From: Stenocarpella maydis
Taxonomy: Eukaryota; Ascomycota; Sordariomycetes; Diaporthales; Diaporthaceae
Length of the DNA stretch: 64,000 nucleotides
Assembly: GCA_002270565.1 (NCBI GenBank)
Contig: NQMI01000005.1
Coordinates: 919,430 to 983,429, forward strand
Reading direction: 5' to 3'
The notes below the pieces were generated by a model. That model worked only from the letters and a program-made list of their open reading frames with translations. It ran no database searches and was not told where the DNA came from. Shown in pieces: positions 1 to 11,106 of this stretch (position 1 is its first letter; each line of letters begins with the position of its first letter). The position numbers were made by a program, and so were the translations under genes.

Positions 1-1252
1 TAACTCGTTCGGCCTCGCCCCTCCGGCGCAGATTGTCGGAAAGGGCAACGCCCAGGGCTGCAACATTCCCAACACGCCATCGCACACGCCAGACATGAAG
101 AGGGATCACGCAGTGGACGACGAGCTCGCCAAGTTCTTCAACACGAATGACGCGTGGAACCTGGATGGCAGCTTCGGCGCGACGACGGGGATTGACACGA
201 CGTCGTTTCTCTCTGCAGACGGGATCGGCATGGGCACCTGGGGCTTCGACCCGTCATCAGACAGCGGCAGCAACCTCGACTGGGTGGCGCCCGCAGACGA
301 TGCCGACGCCTCGACGCGGAACCTCCACAACCTCACCATCCAGGTGCCGCCATACGTGCAAGACAACCGGCAGCACCCGGCGCCCCTGTCCGACGACCTC
401 GCCAGCAGCGGCCTGATGATCCACATGCCGCAGCCGCGGGCGCCAGCCACGGCGCCCCTCCTGTCCTCCACCGTGGGGCCGATGCGCCCGCCCAACGTCC
501 CGTCGTACCCATTCCCGGAGCAGGCGACGACCCAGCACAACATGCACCCGTTCCGGGGCCCGTACGCAGACCACGCCCGCTACGGCGGGACGCCCTCGCA
601 GCAGCAGCGCCGGCCCAAGCCCCGGGCGCCCTCGAGCGGGGCCAGGTACCACCACATGGGGATTGGTGCCGCCGGGGGCAACGGGGCGGTGGGCGCGGCG
701 TCCATCTCGCCGCGCAAGACGCGGCAGACGAGCTGCTCGTCGTCGTCGTCGCCCAGCCCGACGCCAGGGGGCAGGCGGTCCCGGTCGGCAGGGCGGCGGC
801 ACCACGCGGGGGCGGCGGCGGGGGCAGCGGCAGGGGGGCCCCTGCACCACCGGGCGTCCGCGAGCGACATCATGACGGTGCCGACGACAGACGCGCAGAC
901 CCACGCGGTGCGCAAGCGGCGCAGCATGCCGTCGTGGCGGGGCCAGAAGCGCGCGGGCTCCACGGCGGCGGGGGACGCGGGCCCGGGCGGGCTGGGTGGT
1001 GGTCTGGGAGGCGGAGGAGGAGGAGGAGGAGGGGGGCCGGGGGCCGGGGGCGTCGGGTTCGTGAACTACACGCCCAACGACCACGGCGTGCTCATGACCG
1101 GGGTCGCGCCGAGCGGGAGCTCCAAGACCAAGGCGAGGCGGGAGAAGGAGGCGCTCGAGCGGCAGAGGAAGCTCAGCGAGGCCATGGTCAAGACCATGGC
1201 CGAGGCCGGGGTCGACGTGGACCGGCTGAAGCAGGAGGGCATCGTCATCTAA
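1..1252 (+). CDS. wetA: WetA-like conidiation regulator, 3' part
   Basis: The frame is already open at base 2 and ends in TAA at 1250-1252, so the N-terminus lies outside the window; about 416 codons are present. The first Met in frame is at 95, but the upstream codons read as protein, so 95 is probably not the start. The visible part is low-complexity (Pro, Ser, Gly and Arg rich), with a poly-Gly run near 1010-1040. It ends in a conserved basic block: FVNYTPNDHG, then TGVAPSGSSKTKARREKEA, then a helix to the C-terminus. That GSSKTKARREKE ending is what I know from WetA, which controls late conidium maturation and spore-wall formation downstream of AbaA in Pezizomycotina. The identification rests on this tail alone; another nuclear regulator sharing it is possible. 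Confidence 0.72.
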   Translation, partial: NSFGLAPPAQIVGKGNAQGCNIPNTPSHTPDMKRDHAVDDELAKFFNTNDAWNLDGSFGATTGIDTTSFLSADGIGMGTWGFDPSSDSGSNLDWVAPADDADASTRNLHNLTIQVPPYVQDNRQHPAPLSDDLASSGLMIHMPQPRAPATAPLLSSTVGPMRPPNVPSYPFPEQATTQHNMHPFRGPYADHARYGGTPSQQQRRPKPRAPSSGARYHHMGIGAAGGNGAVGAASISPRKTRQTSCSSSSSPSPTPGGRRSRSAGRRHHAGAAAGAAAGGPLHHRASASDIMTVPTTDAQTHAVRKRRSMPSWRGQKRAGSTAAGDAGPGGLGGGLGGGGGGGGGGPGAGGVGFVNYTPNDHGVLMTGVAPSGSSKTKARREKEALERQRKLSEAMVKTMAEAGVDVDRLKQEGIVI

Positions 1253-2149
1253 AGAAACACGCCTGTCTGTTGAAATTCACATCAGTTCTTGTTGTATTCC
1301 CAGGCGAGGCCGTAATTTCTCCGTCTTTGTTTTTTGAAGCTTCTCTTTGGCGTCTTGGTGGACTGGTGAACAAGGAAGGGTTGGGCTTGGGCTGTTGGGG
1401 CTGGACTGGCGTGTAAGCTGAACTGCATGAGCGAACTCCGGGTTAAGATTGTGGGAGAGGTGCGTGGTAGATTAAATGCCGGTGGAGGGGAAGGCTGGCC
1501 CTGGTAGGGTTGGTAATAGACGAGCAAGGGCATAATAGCGGCGGTGGAGTAAAGGGCCAGATACCGTCACCGATTTCATGTAATTTATTTTTTTCCTCCC
1601 TTCGCTTGGTTCTACAAGTCTCGGAAATGGTTGGATCGGCTGTCTCGGATGGCACAAGCCTGCGCGCGGTGTGGATTGTTTTCTCGCCAGCTCGGGGTTA
1701 AGAAAAGCAGGGAGACGGCTTGTCATCACCTTGGTTGGGTGACGGACCAGGCTGAGCAGCTATATATACTTAGTATGTAGTATATTACCCGGGCATAGAC
1801 CTGGATCAGTGGGAGATGGGCTCAGGGGTAAAGCGCACAGCACAGGTCGTGTCGAGCAGACGAGTCCGATGGATTGCATGGCGTCGAGTCGAGGCCCGCT
1901 CAAGCCTGAGACCCCTGCAACCGGCCCGTGGTGGGCCCGGCCTCGCCCTGACGTGCCGGGGGGGGCTGTCGCTCGGCCCCACTGCTAGCCAGACTTTACA
2001 TAGTCCATGTGGTAGCAGTCCCTGAGTCCAGACGCCCTTCCGTTCACGGAGCTTTAGCCCTCGATATCCTCTTTCACCCAGCGCACACACGCCCGGAACC
2101 ACACCAATTCGACATTTGCCTGTCCCAAGCAGCCGCTTACGGTGGCGCA
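1253..2149. other. Intergenic region, wetA 3' flank to next gene
   Basis: There is no convincing gene here. The first part is the likely 3' UTR of the WetA-like gene. The rest is a spacer and the probable promoter of the gene starting at 2150, with a T/A-rich patch near 1760-1790 (tatatatact) that could hold core promoter elements. Confidence 0.5.
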
Positions 2150-3334
2150 ATGGCCTCGGGCTGGTTCGCCAGCAGGGCCATCGAGCTTATAAGGGCTCGG
2201 TCGCTCTTCGTCAACGTCTCCCCCGCGCCGACGAGCCTGTCCGAACGCCGCGCCGTGCTCCACGCCCTCGGGAGGCACGGCCAGATCGAGGTCTTCAAGA
2301 GGCTTCCGGTAGGTCGCCGTCGCTGACAGCCCTGACCGCTGCCACAGCTGACGCCTTCTCTCCACCACAGAGCCCCGAGACCTTCATCTGCGCCCCGGCC
2401 AGGACCGAGCACGCGACAGAGCTGATCAGACACAGCCCCATCACCTTCAAGTTCTTGTCGGAGACGCCCGAGTCCATAGGCGAGGAGTCCAAGCCGGGGC
2501 TACGGGCCGTCGGCGTGGCATCGCCCATCCAGGTGCACCATGAGAGGAACAGAAGGGGCGCCAGCGCCACCCAGGCAGCAGCAGCAGCAGCAGCAGCAGA
2601 AGAAGAAGAAGCAGCAGCAGCCGAGCGGGTGCAGGAGCCGTCCGACGTCGTCAAGACATTCACGATGCACATCAACCCGAGCCAGAGCTACTACGGGCAC
2701 AAGACCAACATCCGGCTGTCGCCGACGCACGGCCCCTGGGCGGCGGCGGCCGGGACGCGCAGCGAGGACAGGGACTTTGTGTACCTGGCCCTGCGGGACG
2801 TCGTCCCGGGCGGCATCGCGCGCGAGGGCCTGTGCGACTGGCACACGGGCGCGCAGCTGTCCGGCGAGCCCGTGCCGATGAGGGCGCAGGCGGCGGACGC
2901 GGTGCTGTGGCACATCATGGAGCGGCAGGCGCGCAAGAGGGGCAGGGCCAGGGCCAGGGACGAGCTGGCGAGGCCCGGCGGCGGGGGCCTGGCGGCCATC
3001 ACGAGCGTGGATGCGCTGCTGCGTGGTGGCTGGCCTGCGGGCGAGGCTCGGGGCCACGGGCAGCCGGCGGCCGGCGCGGAGGNCGGAGGGGCCCGAGGCC
3101 GAGTCGGCGCGGGAGGCCGAGTCGGCGCGGGAGGCCGCGCCGCCTGCTCCGCCGCCTGCGGCCCCGCCCAAGCAGCCGGCTTGGGTCCGGCGGAGGCAGT
3201 TCAAGCTGAACCCCCTGGCGGACGGAGGGGCGCATAGCAAGGTGGTCAAGAAGGAGGGCGTTCAGGGGAAATGGTTTGACTGGAAGCCTTTGTTCAACAG
3301 CCAGGCTGACAGGGTCAAGCTGCCGCGACCATGA
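2150..3334 (+). CDS. Unrecognised protein with RRM-like N-terminus (two exons, frame broken at an N)
   Basis: Exon 1 is 2150-2308 and exon 2 runs 2371-3334. The 62-bp intron has a GTAGGT donor, a GCTGAC branch site and a CACAG acceptor. The joined product begins MASGWFASRAIELI, followed by a beta-alpha-beta-looking stretch (SLFVNVSPAP, a helix, then IEVFKRL, and later ITFKFLSETP) that resembles an RRM fold without clear RNP motifs. A poly-Ala/Glu tract follows at 2574-2625, then a conserved-looking region with SQSYYGHKTNIRLSP. From about 3083 the coding sense moves from one frame to the next, exactly where the assembly has a single N; removing that base joins the frames and gives a basic C-terminus ending in WFDWKPLFNSQ and the stop at 3332. 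I do not recognise the family. The Arg-rich N-terminus is compatible with mitochondrial targeting, which is inference. Confidence 0.65.
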
Positions 3335-4205
3335 GCAGAGCCGCTGGGTGAGGGGGTATGGGTCTGAGGCGCATCGGCAGGCGCAAGGCTCACTTGGGCC
3401 TTCATCACCGGCGGTTGAGACAGCGTGTCACGTATCGCGACGAGCTTCTCGGGAGAGCCAATGGCTCTGGATCAATCGAATTCTACGCCAGCCACGCGAT
3501 GGGACTCGTGTGCCACGAGGAACGCCAACTGTCGCTGTGGATCGACGGCTATCTCATGGATCTCTGCAGCACAGAAGATGTCCGGCTGCTCGGCACGCAA
3601 GGGCAGGAGACCTCAGGCGGAGGAGAGGGAGGGGGGGGGGAGACCTCTGGCCGTAGGTACCTGAAATCAGGGCACAGGCGGCGCGGCGCTGTCCAGGGGA
3701 GCCAGGGAGCCCATGTGCTTGTGCCAGGGGTGGGCTGCAGCCAACCAGGCCGCGCCAAAGGTGACCCTATACGTCACCCAGAAGCGCGGCCGACAGGGGA
3801 GCAAACAGGACCTCAGCTTAGCCCGCGGGCTAGTGCAGCAACAGGCTCGGCCTGTGAGTCCGCCATCAGACCTGAGACGCAACGTCACGGGGCTGCGAGA
3901 GAGTGGCCTGTCTGATCTAGATCAGCAAATCTCCTCGGTTTGCTGCTGTGCTACCCAGCCACCAACATGGGGATGCGGGCCCCCACCGCGATGACGTCGC
4001 GAACTGCTCCTGCTCCTGCTCCCTGTCGCTCTGGTGTATCTGGATATATCATGGGACCCGGCTCTCTCTCTTCATTCCGGACGGCCATGTGTCCCCAGGG
4101 CCATCCCGAGCAACCTTGACTTTGGTACCACGGCGCCGTTCGTTGCGGATAAACCACCACAAGCCAGCCAGGCATCTGCTGAGACAGGCCAAAATCGTCG
4201 ACAGC
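3335..4205. other. Intergenic region
   Basis: I see no gene. Open frames here have no domain-like content. A G-run lies near 3630-3640. The last 200 bases are the likely promoter and leader of the SUR7/PalI-family gene. Confidence 0.45.
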
Positions 4206-5050
4206 ATGGCTGTCACCGGCTTCTTCCACCACATCGGCACCTTCTTGTTGTTGGTCGCAACGGTCCTGCTCGTCATCACGTCCATTTCCGCGCCCGTCGT
4301 GAACGACATTGGCCTGCTCAAGGTCAAGCTGAGCAATGCCACCAACGAACACTACTCGGAGGTGTCGTTTGGCACATTTGGCTACTGCGTCCTGAACACC
4401 GCGTAGGCCCATCCCTCGTTGCCGTCCCTCTCGAGGATGCACTTGCTAAAGCCACCCTCCCAGCGATGATTCCCGTGATGCCTGCTCAGGCCACTCCATT
4501 GGATACAGGCCAGCGGACGTCATGACCAGTGTCGAGGACGTTAGCTACTCGGACTATGGCCGCAGGGTCACGCGTACGTGCTTGTACCCGCACCCTGGAC
4601 ATTCCTCGCCTGGTTATGAAACAAAGCCACTGACCCATCCCAGACGGCCTCACCAAGGTCATGATCCTCCACCCCGTCGCCGCGGGCATCGCCTTCCTCG
4701 CCTTCCTCATGGCCCTGGGCTCCGGCTTCTTCGGCTCCCTCCTTGCGGCCTTCACCTCGCTCGTCACCTTCGTGGTGACGGCGGTGGCGCTCATCTGCGA
4801 CTTTGTCCTATTCGCCCTCATCCGCGACAACGTCAACGACCAGGACAGCGACTCGCACGCCTACTACAGCGTCGGGATCTGGACCGTCCTCGTCGCGGGC
4901 ATCTGCTCGCTGCTCGGCGCCATCATTGTCTTCTTCACGTGCTGCTCCGCGCGCCTCCACAAGCGGAGGAGCAGCCGGCACGCTGCCACCATCCCTAAGA
5001 ATGACTACGGCACGCCCGCGGCCGGCCGCCGCAGGCGTAGGTGGTTCTAA
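4206..5050 (+). CDS. SUR7/PalI (Rim9)-family four-helix membrane protein
   Basis: Exons are 4206-4402, 4509-4573 and 4644-5050, giving 222 aa. Intron 2 (4574-4643) has GTACGT, a CACTGAC branch and CCCAG. The architecture is that of the SUR7/PalI family: a first hydrophobic helix at about residues 5-28, an extracellular loop with the family-type FGTFGYC motif, then HPVAAGIAFLAFL and two more strong membrane segments, the last followed by a short basic tail (RRRRRWF). Members act at the plasma membrane, in eisosomes (Sur7) or in the Rim/Pal ambient-pH pathway (Rim9/PalI). The C-terminal tail is much shorter than in classical PalI, so a Sur7-like or uncharacterised branch is as likely. The middle exon is inferred from splice signals and frame only. 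Confidence 0.75.
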
Positions 5051-5094
5051 GAGGATGTTGAGGGGCTGAACCTGAAGGCGGGGGTGTTGATGAA

Positions 5095-5134
5095 GTAACG
5101 AGGAAGTACAAACGAAGTACAGACGAAGTACACT
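5095..5134 (+). repeat. Minisatellite abutting assembly gap
   Basis: Three near-identical units of the form ACGAAGTACA run directly into the N run. The array probably continues through the gap and stalled the assembly. Confidence 0.6.
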
Positions 5135-5186
5135 NNNNNNNNNNNNNNNNNNNNNNNNNNNNNNNNNNNNNNNNNNNNNNNNNNNN
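5135..5186. other. Assembly gap (52 Ns)
   Basis: Unresolved bases; the true length is unknown. It lies outside any coding exon I can support. Confidence 0.98.
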
Positions 5187-5939
5187 GGGGGAGATGTGAG
5201 GATGGGAAGGGACCGAAGATATCCACACTGGCGTCCATGGGACTGAGCGTCATGCGTTTGCTTTGTACCAGCTAATCATACCCATACCACATATCCATAT
5301 ATTTATTGTGCTTGGCTGTTGTGAACTGTGCACCACTTGCAATTCACTGCAACTGCTGATGCGGGCATTGGAGATGCCCAAGGTAACAATTCGGACGGGC
5401 CCCTGCAAGCTAGGTATCGAGGTGTAGGTATCTATTCTGGGGTAGGCGTCGTCAGATGTGGGTGTGGGTGTAAGAATTCCAACCTAGTTTTATGTTACAG
5501 AAATAGCGTTGAAGTAAGGACCTATGCTAGTGTACCATTATATTCCTCCTCATGCTCGTGATGTGCGCTAGCTAGGTCTCCTCCGCCACCTCCACCTGGC
5601 ACACCAACTGCGGAAAATATAGTCCTGTGGCTTCTTCTTGGTCCCACGCATCCCGTAAACGTCACTGGTCGGCAGGATGGCTGGCAGGATGCAATCGCGG
5701 CCCCGCCTGCCGACGCGTTGCCGTGACATGTCCGTCCATCTCCTTCCGGCAAACCGGCTGCCCGTCTTCAACCTCGTCTCACTCGGGCTCATCTCCACCT
5801 CCAACACACCCACACATCTACAACGCCATCATCATGCGCATCTAGACAGCCTGGCTTCCCCTCCTGCATGGCATCATCAGACTTTTGGTCCAGACCCCCC
5901 TGAGTAAGCCTTATTAAACAGCCACCTACCCCTCCGAGC

Positions 5940-7363
5940 ATGGCCCTCGAGGACATACCAAAGTTCGCCCGGCACAACCTCCGAACCCTCCGCCATGCGC
6001 CGCTCTCCGAGATCTCGGGCGCCCTCGGCGACCTCGGCACCCTCCTCCCCCTCATGATCGCCCTCGCCCTCCAGGGCTCCGTCTCCCTGCCCAGCACCCT
6101 CGTCTTCTCGGGCCTCTTCAACATCGCCACCGGCGCCGCCTTTGGCCTGCCGCTGCCGGTCCAGCCCAGTAGGTAGTCCCCCGGATGCCATGATCCCACA
6201 CGTGTGTGCACTGCATCTGAACAGCTACCCCCCCCCCAGTGAAGGCCATCGCCGCGGCGTCCCTGGCCTCCCACGCCAGCCAGCGCGACACCCTCGCGGC
6301 GGGCGCCCTCGTCGGCGCCGCCGTGCTGCTCCTGGCCGCGACGGGCCTGCTCCGCCGCCTGGCCGCGTGGACGCCCGTCCCCGTGGTGAGGGGCATCCAG
6401 CTCGGCGCGGGGCTGTCCCTCGTCCTCTCGGCCGGCTCCGGCATGCTCGCGCGCCTGGCGTGGTGCGACGACCCGCTCGACAACCGCCTCTGGGCCCTCG
6501 CCGCGTTCCTGCTGCTCATCCTCACCGCGCGCGCCCCGCGCTTCCCCTACGCCCTGGTCGTCTTCACCACGGGCCTCGTCCTCGCCGCCGCCGGCGCCCA
6601 CCACCTGCCCCGGTGGCACGTCTGGCGCCCCTACGTCGTCACCCCCGCGTTCGCGAGCCCCGCGGCCTGGTCCATGGCCGTGGCGCAGCTGCCCCTGACG
6701 ACGCTCAACTCGGCCGTCGCGGCCGCGGCCCTCGCCTCCGAGCTCATGGGCCCGCCGTTCCCGGGCCCCGCCCCGACCGTCACGGAGCTCGGCGTCTCGG
6801 TCGCGGCCATGAACCTCGCGGGCTGCTGGTTCGGCGCCATGCCCGTGTGCCACGGCGCGGGGGGGCTCGCGGCGCAGCACCGCTTCGGCGCCCGCAGCGG
6901 CGCGAGCATCATGCTCCTCGGGTCGCTCAAGCTGGCCCTCGGCCTCCTCCTCGGCCCCACGCTCCTGGACCTGCTCGGCTCCTTCCCCCGGTCCATCCTG
7001 GGCATCATGGTCGCCGCCGCTGGGCTCGAGCTGGCCCGCGTGGGCCAGAGCCTGAACCACGGGGCGCCGGACCTGTGGGAGGACAGCATATCGGCGGGTG
7101 CCTCCTCGGCGCCCGGGGGTGCCGCCGGCGGCGGCTCTGGCCTCGTCCGCGTGGCAAAGAGGCACCGCGACGTCTCGGACGACGAGAGGCACGAGAGGTG
7201 GACCGTCATGCTTGTCACGGCGGCCGCCATACTGGCCTTTAGGAACGACGCCGTGGGGTTCGTCGCCGGCGTGCTCACCCACGTTGCCTACCAGCTGTCG
7301 CACGCCCTCGAGAGACGGCGCGCGTCGGCGGGCGAGAGACAGCCCTTGTTGCGGTGGCCCTGA
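5940..7363 (+). CDS. mot1: Molybdate transporter, MOT1 family
   Basis: Exons are 5940-6168 and 6240-7363, giving 450 aa; the intron splits the ATG codon of the internal PVQPMKAIAA motif (A then TG after a C-run acceptor). Hallmarks of MOT1-type high-affinity molybdate carriers (a distant branch of the SulP sulfate transporters lacking the STAS domain) are visible: ISGALGDLGTLLPLMIALAL at residues 25-44, PLPVQPMKAIAA near 71-82, VVRGIQLGAGLSL, and CHGAGGLAAQHRFGARSG in the second half. Many hydrophobic segments span the whole protein, and the C-terminus ends soon after the last helix. Expected role is uptake or compartmental transfer of molybdate for molybdenum cofactor enzymes such as nitrate reductase. 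Specificity for molybdate over sulfate is known for the family, not shown here. Confidence 0.88.
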
Positions 7364-8018
7364 ACCTGAGCCGTCCTGCGTGGACACGTGCGGCTCTCTG
7401 TACCTTTTTTTCTCCCCGGCGTCCGGGCGGCCATACCCCGCTGGCGAGGGTGGCCTTGGCTTCCTACCTACAGTTTGGGATGCAATAACACGGCGGATAT
7501 GTAACTACAGTGCAACCCTTTGGAGATTGATTTCGGGTGCCCACCTGCCGTCTCCTTGTCAGATCGTGGCGTCCTGATGCCCTCACCCCGTGTTACAGAG
7601 AGCGAGACAAGCAAAGTGAATACACCCCTGATTCTCATGTGTTCAAAAGTGTGCTGAAAGTAAAGCTCCTTCATAGACACGTCCGCTAGCAACAGTCCTT
7701 GGCCACAAGATTCTCTATCCGGGCATGTCCGTAACCAGAGGATCTTGGTACCAGGTGGTGTTGAACTTATTTTATTGGTATTAATAACACGCCGTCATGC
7801 AGTTGAGGTATCATCACAAGCTTGTCCCGTCTTCAGTCTTTACGTCTACTCCCCTCCCACCGTGCAGCGCCAATGTGTTGAAAGATGCCAACCGTGTCTC
7901 CGTGTCCCAATCGGCTTTTGCCGTCCAACTCACATCTCAATCGTCACGTTGAGTGATGTCTAATCAAGTCCCGCTTTCCCAGAATACAAAAGTGTGCTGA
8001 TGTTTTGGCCCCAGCCAG
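7364..8018. other. Intergenic region between convergent genes
   Basis: Spacer between the 3' ends of the molybdate transporter (+) and C1-THF synthase (-). It presumably contains both 3' UTRs. I see no further gene. Confidence 0.5.
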
Positions 8019-11000
8019 CTAGAACAGACCGTCGATCTCACCCGTCTCTAGATCGACGTCGACGTTCAAGTATCCCGGAGCGGTCGGCAGGCCAGGGATG
8101 GTCTGGATGTCAGCGGCAAGTGCATAACTGCGGCACCATGTCAGCACACAATTCATGTATGGCCAAGAGGGGGCATCAACTTACAGGTATCCGGCACCGG
8201 CTGCCATTCTCACATCCCGGATGGGCACCGTGAAGCCGGTCGGCGCACCCTTGAGTTCTGGGTCGTGCGAGAGCGAGTACTGCGTCTTGGCCACACAAAT
8301 CGGCAGGTTTCCGAAGCCTTGCTTGGTGTACGTGTCGACCTTCTTCTGCGCAAGCTCACTGAACTGCACCGCGTCCGCCCCATACATCTTCTTGGCGATG
8401 GCTTCGATGCGCTCCTGGACGGTGTTGCCTTCGACCTCATACAGCAGCTTGTAATCCTTTGGCTTCTGTGATGCGGAAATGACCCCTTCGGCCAGCCTTA
8501 TGGCACCCTTGCCACCCTCAGCCCAGTGGTTGGACAGGATCGCGTCCTCCGCACCGGCCGCGATGGCCTCCTCGCGGATGACCGCGACTTCCGCGTCTGT
8601 GTCCGTGACAAACTTGTTGATGGCAACAACTACTGGAACCCCGTACGCACGGGCGTTCTCGATGTGCTTCTTGAGATTGACACAGCCCTTGCGCAGGACC
8701 TCGACGTTCTCTTCCTTGTACACCTGCGGCAGGGCTGCTCCTGGGGTGATGGGCGGGCCACCGCCGTGGACCTTCAGGGCGCGAACAGTAGCGACCACGA
8801 CAACCACGTCGGGCACGAGGCCCGAGGTTCGGCACTTGATGTTGAAGAATCGCTCACCGCCCATGGTGAAGTCGAACCCAGCCTCGGTGACAACAAAGCC
8901 GGCCTTGGCCTCGTGCTCCTCGTCAGGTTCCGTGCCAACGAGCTTGAGGGCCATCTTGTCGGCAATAATGGAGCTGTTTCCGATGCTGATGTTGGCGAAG
9001 GGGCCCGCGTGGACAAAGACCGGCGTGCCTTCCAGCGACTGCATCAGGTTGGGCTTGATGGCGTCCTTCATCAGGGCGGTCAGGGCCCCCCCGGCACCAA
9101 TGTCGTCGCACGTCACTGGGTCTCCGCTTCTTGATGTGGCAATGACCATGCGGCCAAGTCTCTCACGCATATCTCTAAGGTCGGTGCTGAGGGCCAGGAT
9201 GGCCATGCACTCACTGGCCACAGATATGTCGAATCCCGTCTCGCGGGTCTGGCCCTTTTCAGTCGGTGCCGTTCCCACGGTGATGCCTCGCAAGTGACGG
9301 TCGTTCACGTCGAGTACGCGTCGCCAGGTGATCGTCTCTGGGTCGATGTCCAAGCGCGCGAACTTGTGGATCTCCTCCTCGGTGAGGTCGTCGGGATTGG
9401 TCTTGTCAATGCCGAGCTTCTTCAAGCGGCGGAACATGACAGGGGCGAAGGCCCGTTTCCCGTTCTTCGCCGGTACGAGGCGCTTGTACAGAGGGCCATC
9501 CTTCTGGGTGTTCTCGTGGAAGATACGAGTCTCAATGGCAGCGGCCAGGAGATTGTTTGCTGCCGTGATGGCGTGAATATCCCCGGTGAGATGCATGTTG
9601 AACTCATCCATGGGAATCACTTGGCTGTAACCGCCGCCAGCGGCACCGCCCTTGATTCCGAACGTTGGGCCCTGGCTGGGTTGACGCACGTTGGCGAATG
9701 TGAGTCTGCCGACGTGGGCGCCGAGCGCCTGTGCAAGGCCCATGGTGGTGGTCGACTTGCCCTCGCCAAGTGGCGTTGGCGTGATGCCGGTGACAACCAC
9801 GTACTTGCCATTACGGCGGTGGTCCAGACGCTTGAGCAGGGAGAGATCAACCTTGGCCTTGTGTGCACCGTAGGGCTCAAGCTCTCCAGGCGCGATGCCA
9901 ACCTCGGCGGCCACGCGCGTGATCTGCTTCGGCGTCTGGGCCCGAGACACGGCAATGTCTGACGGGACAGGGTCCTGCAGTCTCAATGGCAGCGCCACGA
10001 CCGTCCTGTTCTTCAGTTTCTCAAAGTACTGCGTGCAAGAATCAACCACGTTCTCCAGCAGCATAGCCACGGTCATGGGACCTACACCGCCTGGCACGGG
10101 CGTGATGAAGGAGGCTACCTCGGATGCTGACTCGAATTCAACATCGCCGGTGAGTCGCTGGCCAGACTTTTTTGTGGCGTCGGGGACGTAGTTTGTGCCG
10201 ACGTCAATGACGACCGCACCCGGCTTTAGCGAAGATCCCTTGATGAAGGCCGGCTGACCAATAGCGGCGACGACAACGTCGGCTTGCTTGAGATGAGTCT
10301 CCAGGTCCGCGGTCTTGGAGTGGCAGACGGTGACGGTGGCATCGGCATGCCTGAGAAGATAGCTGACAGGGGCTCCGACTATATCACTCCGGCCCACGAC
10401 GACGGCGTTCTTGGCCTTCAGGTCGACCCCAGACTCTCGCAACAGGACCATGACGCCCTTGGGGGTACATGGGGTGAAGAGAGGGCGGCCGGTGCGCTTG
10501 GCGAGCTCACCGATGTTCTCAGGGCCGAAGCCGTCGACATCCTTCTCAGCGATGACTGCCGAGGTGATGGCGTACTCAGAAATGTGATCTGGGACCGGGA
10601 GCTGGACCAAGATGCCGTGGACCGAAGTGTCGTTGTTCAGCTTGTAGATCTCTTGGAGCAGCTCCGCCTCGGTGATATCGGTGGGCAGGTGGATGAGTTC
10701 ACACGAGATGCCGGCCTATGATGACGAGTGTGGTGAGCGGCGGCACTGCGACGGGCCCAACAAATCGGCCTCAGCTTACCTCCTCGGCGGCCTTGAGCTT
10801 CATGCGAACATATGTGGCTAGGGAGGGTTAGTGCTTGGCATATGCTGGCCTGGAGAAGTCAAGGGCGCAAGGCTTACAAGAGTCACTCCGATCACCGACT
10901 TGAGATCAAGGCCAGTACGGTCAGTAACAGGTCCGAACCGATTAGACAAGTGCGTGGGCTCGCCGGCCGCGACAGAACATACCCTGGATGATCTTCAAGG

Positions 11001-11106
11001 AGGGAATGTACTTTGGGTTGGCCCTCTTCCTCTCGTCGATCTCGGAGTGCAACCTCTCGCGGATGCTCTTGGCGATGGCAGTGCCATCGATCTTCTGGGC
11101 GGTCAT
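8019..11106 (-). CDS. ADE3/MIS1: Trifunctional C1-tetrahydrofolate synthase
   Basis: Five exons on the minus strand: 11106-10983, 10898-10878 (21 nt), 10817-10780, 10715-8185 and 8127-8019, giving 940 aa from MTAQKIDG. It interconverts formate, 10-formyl-, methenyl- and methylene-THF, supplying purine, thymidylate and formyl-Met synthesis. The N-terminal dehydrogenase/cyclohydrolase shows [19 protein letters not shown] (catalytic Tyr/Lys), a GRSDIVGAP nucleotide-binding segment and [10 protein letters not shown]. The formate-THF ligase half shows [16 protein letters not shown] (ATP loop) and ends [18 protein letters not shown], the normal end of the family. The frame stays open upstream of 11106 to Met codons at 11595 and 11586, with an Arg/Ser-rich stretch and SFSTSRPV just before the chosen start, so a mitochondrial form is possible. 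It is the only copy in the window, so one gene may serve both compartments. Confidence 0.95.

Larger units (their letters stand above)
5051..5939. other. Intergenic region containing an assembly gap
   Basis: This convergent-to-tandem spacer holds the N run at 5135-5186 and a short GAAGTACA-type repeat beside it. No gene is supported. Bases 5700-5939 are CT-rich and are the likely leader of the molybdate transporter gene. Confidence 0.5.

Noticed and set aside
257..1084. 275-codon frame antisense to the WetA-like gene
   Set aside because: Arg/Pro low-complexity, typical of GC-rich antisense frames.
5789..7387. 532-codon open frame antisense to the molybdate transporter
   Set aside because: It mirrors the GC-rich codon bias of the real gene; the product is Arg/Gly/Glu low-complexity with no domain, and the sense protein is clearly conserved.
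8479..9297. 272-codon frame antisense to C1-THF synthase
   Set aside because: Shadow of a highly conserved enzyme on the other strand; no domain features.
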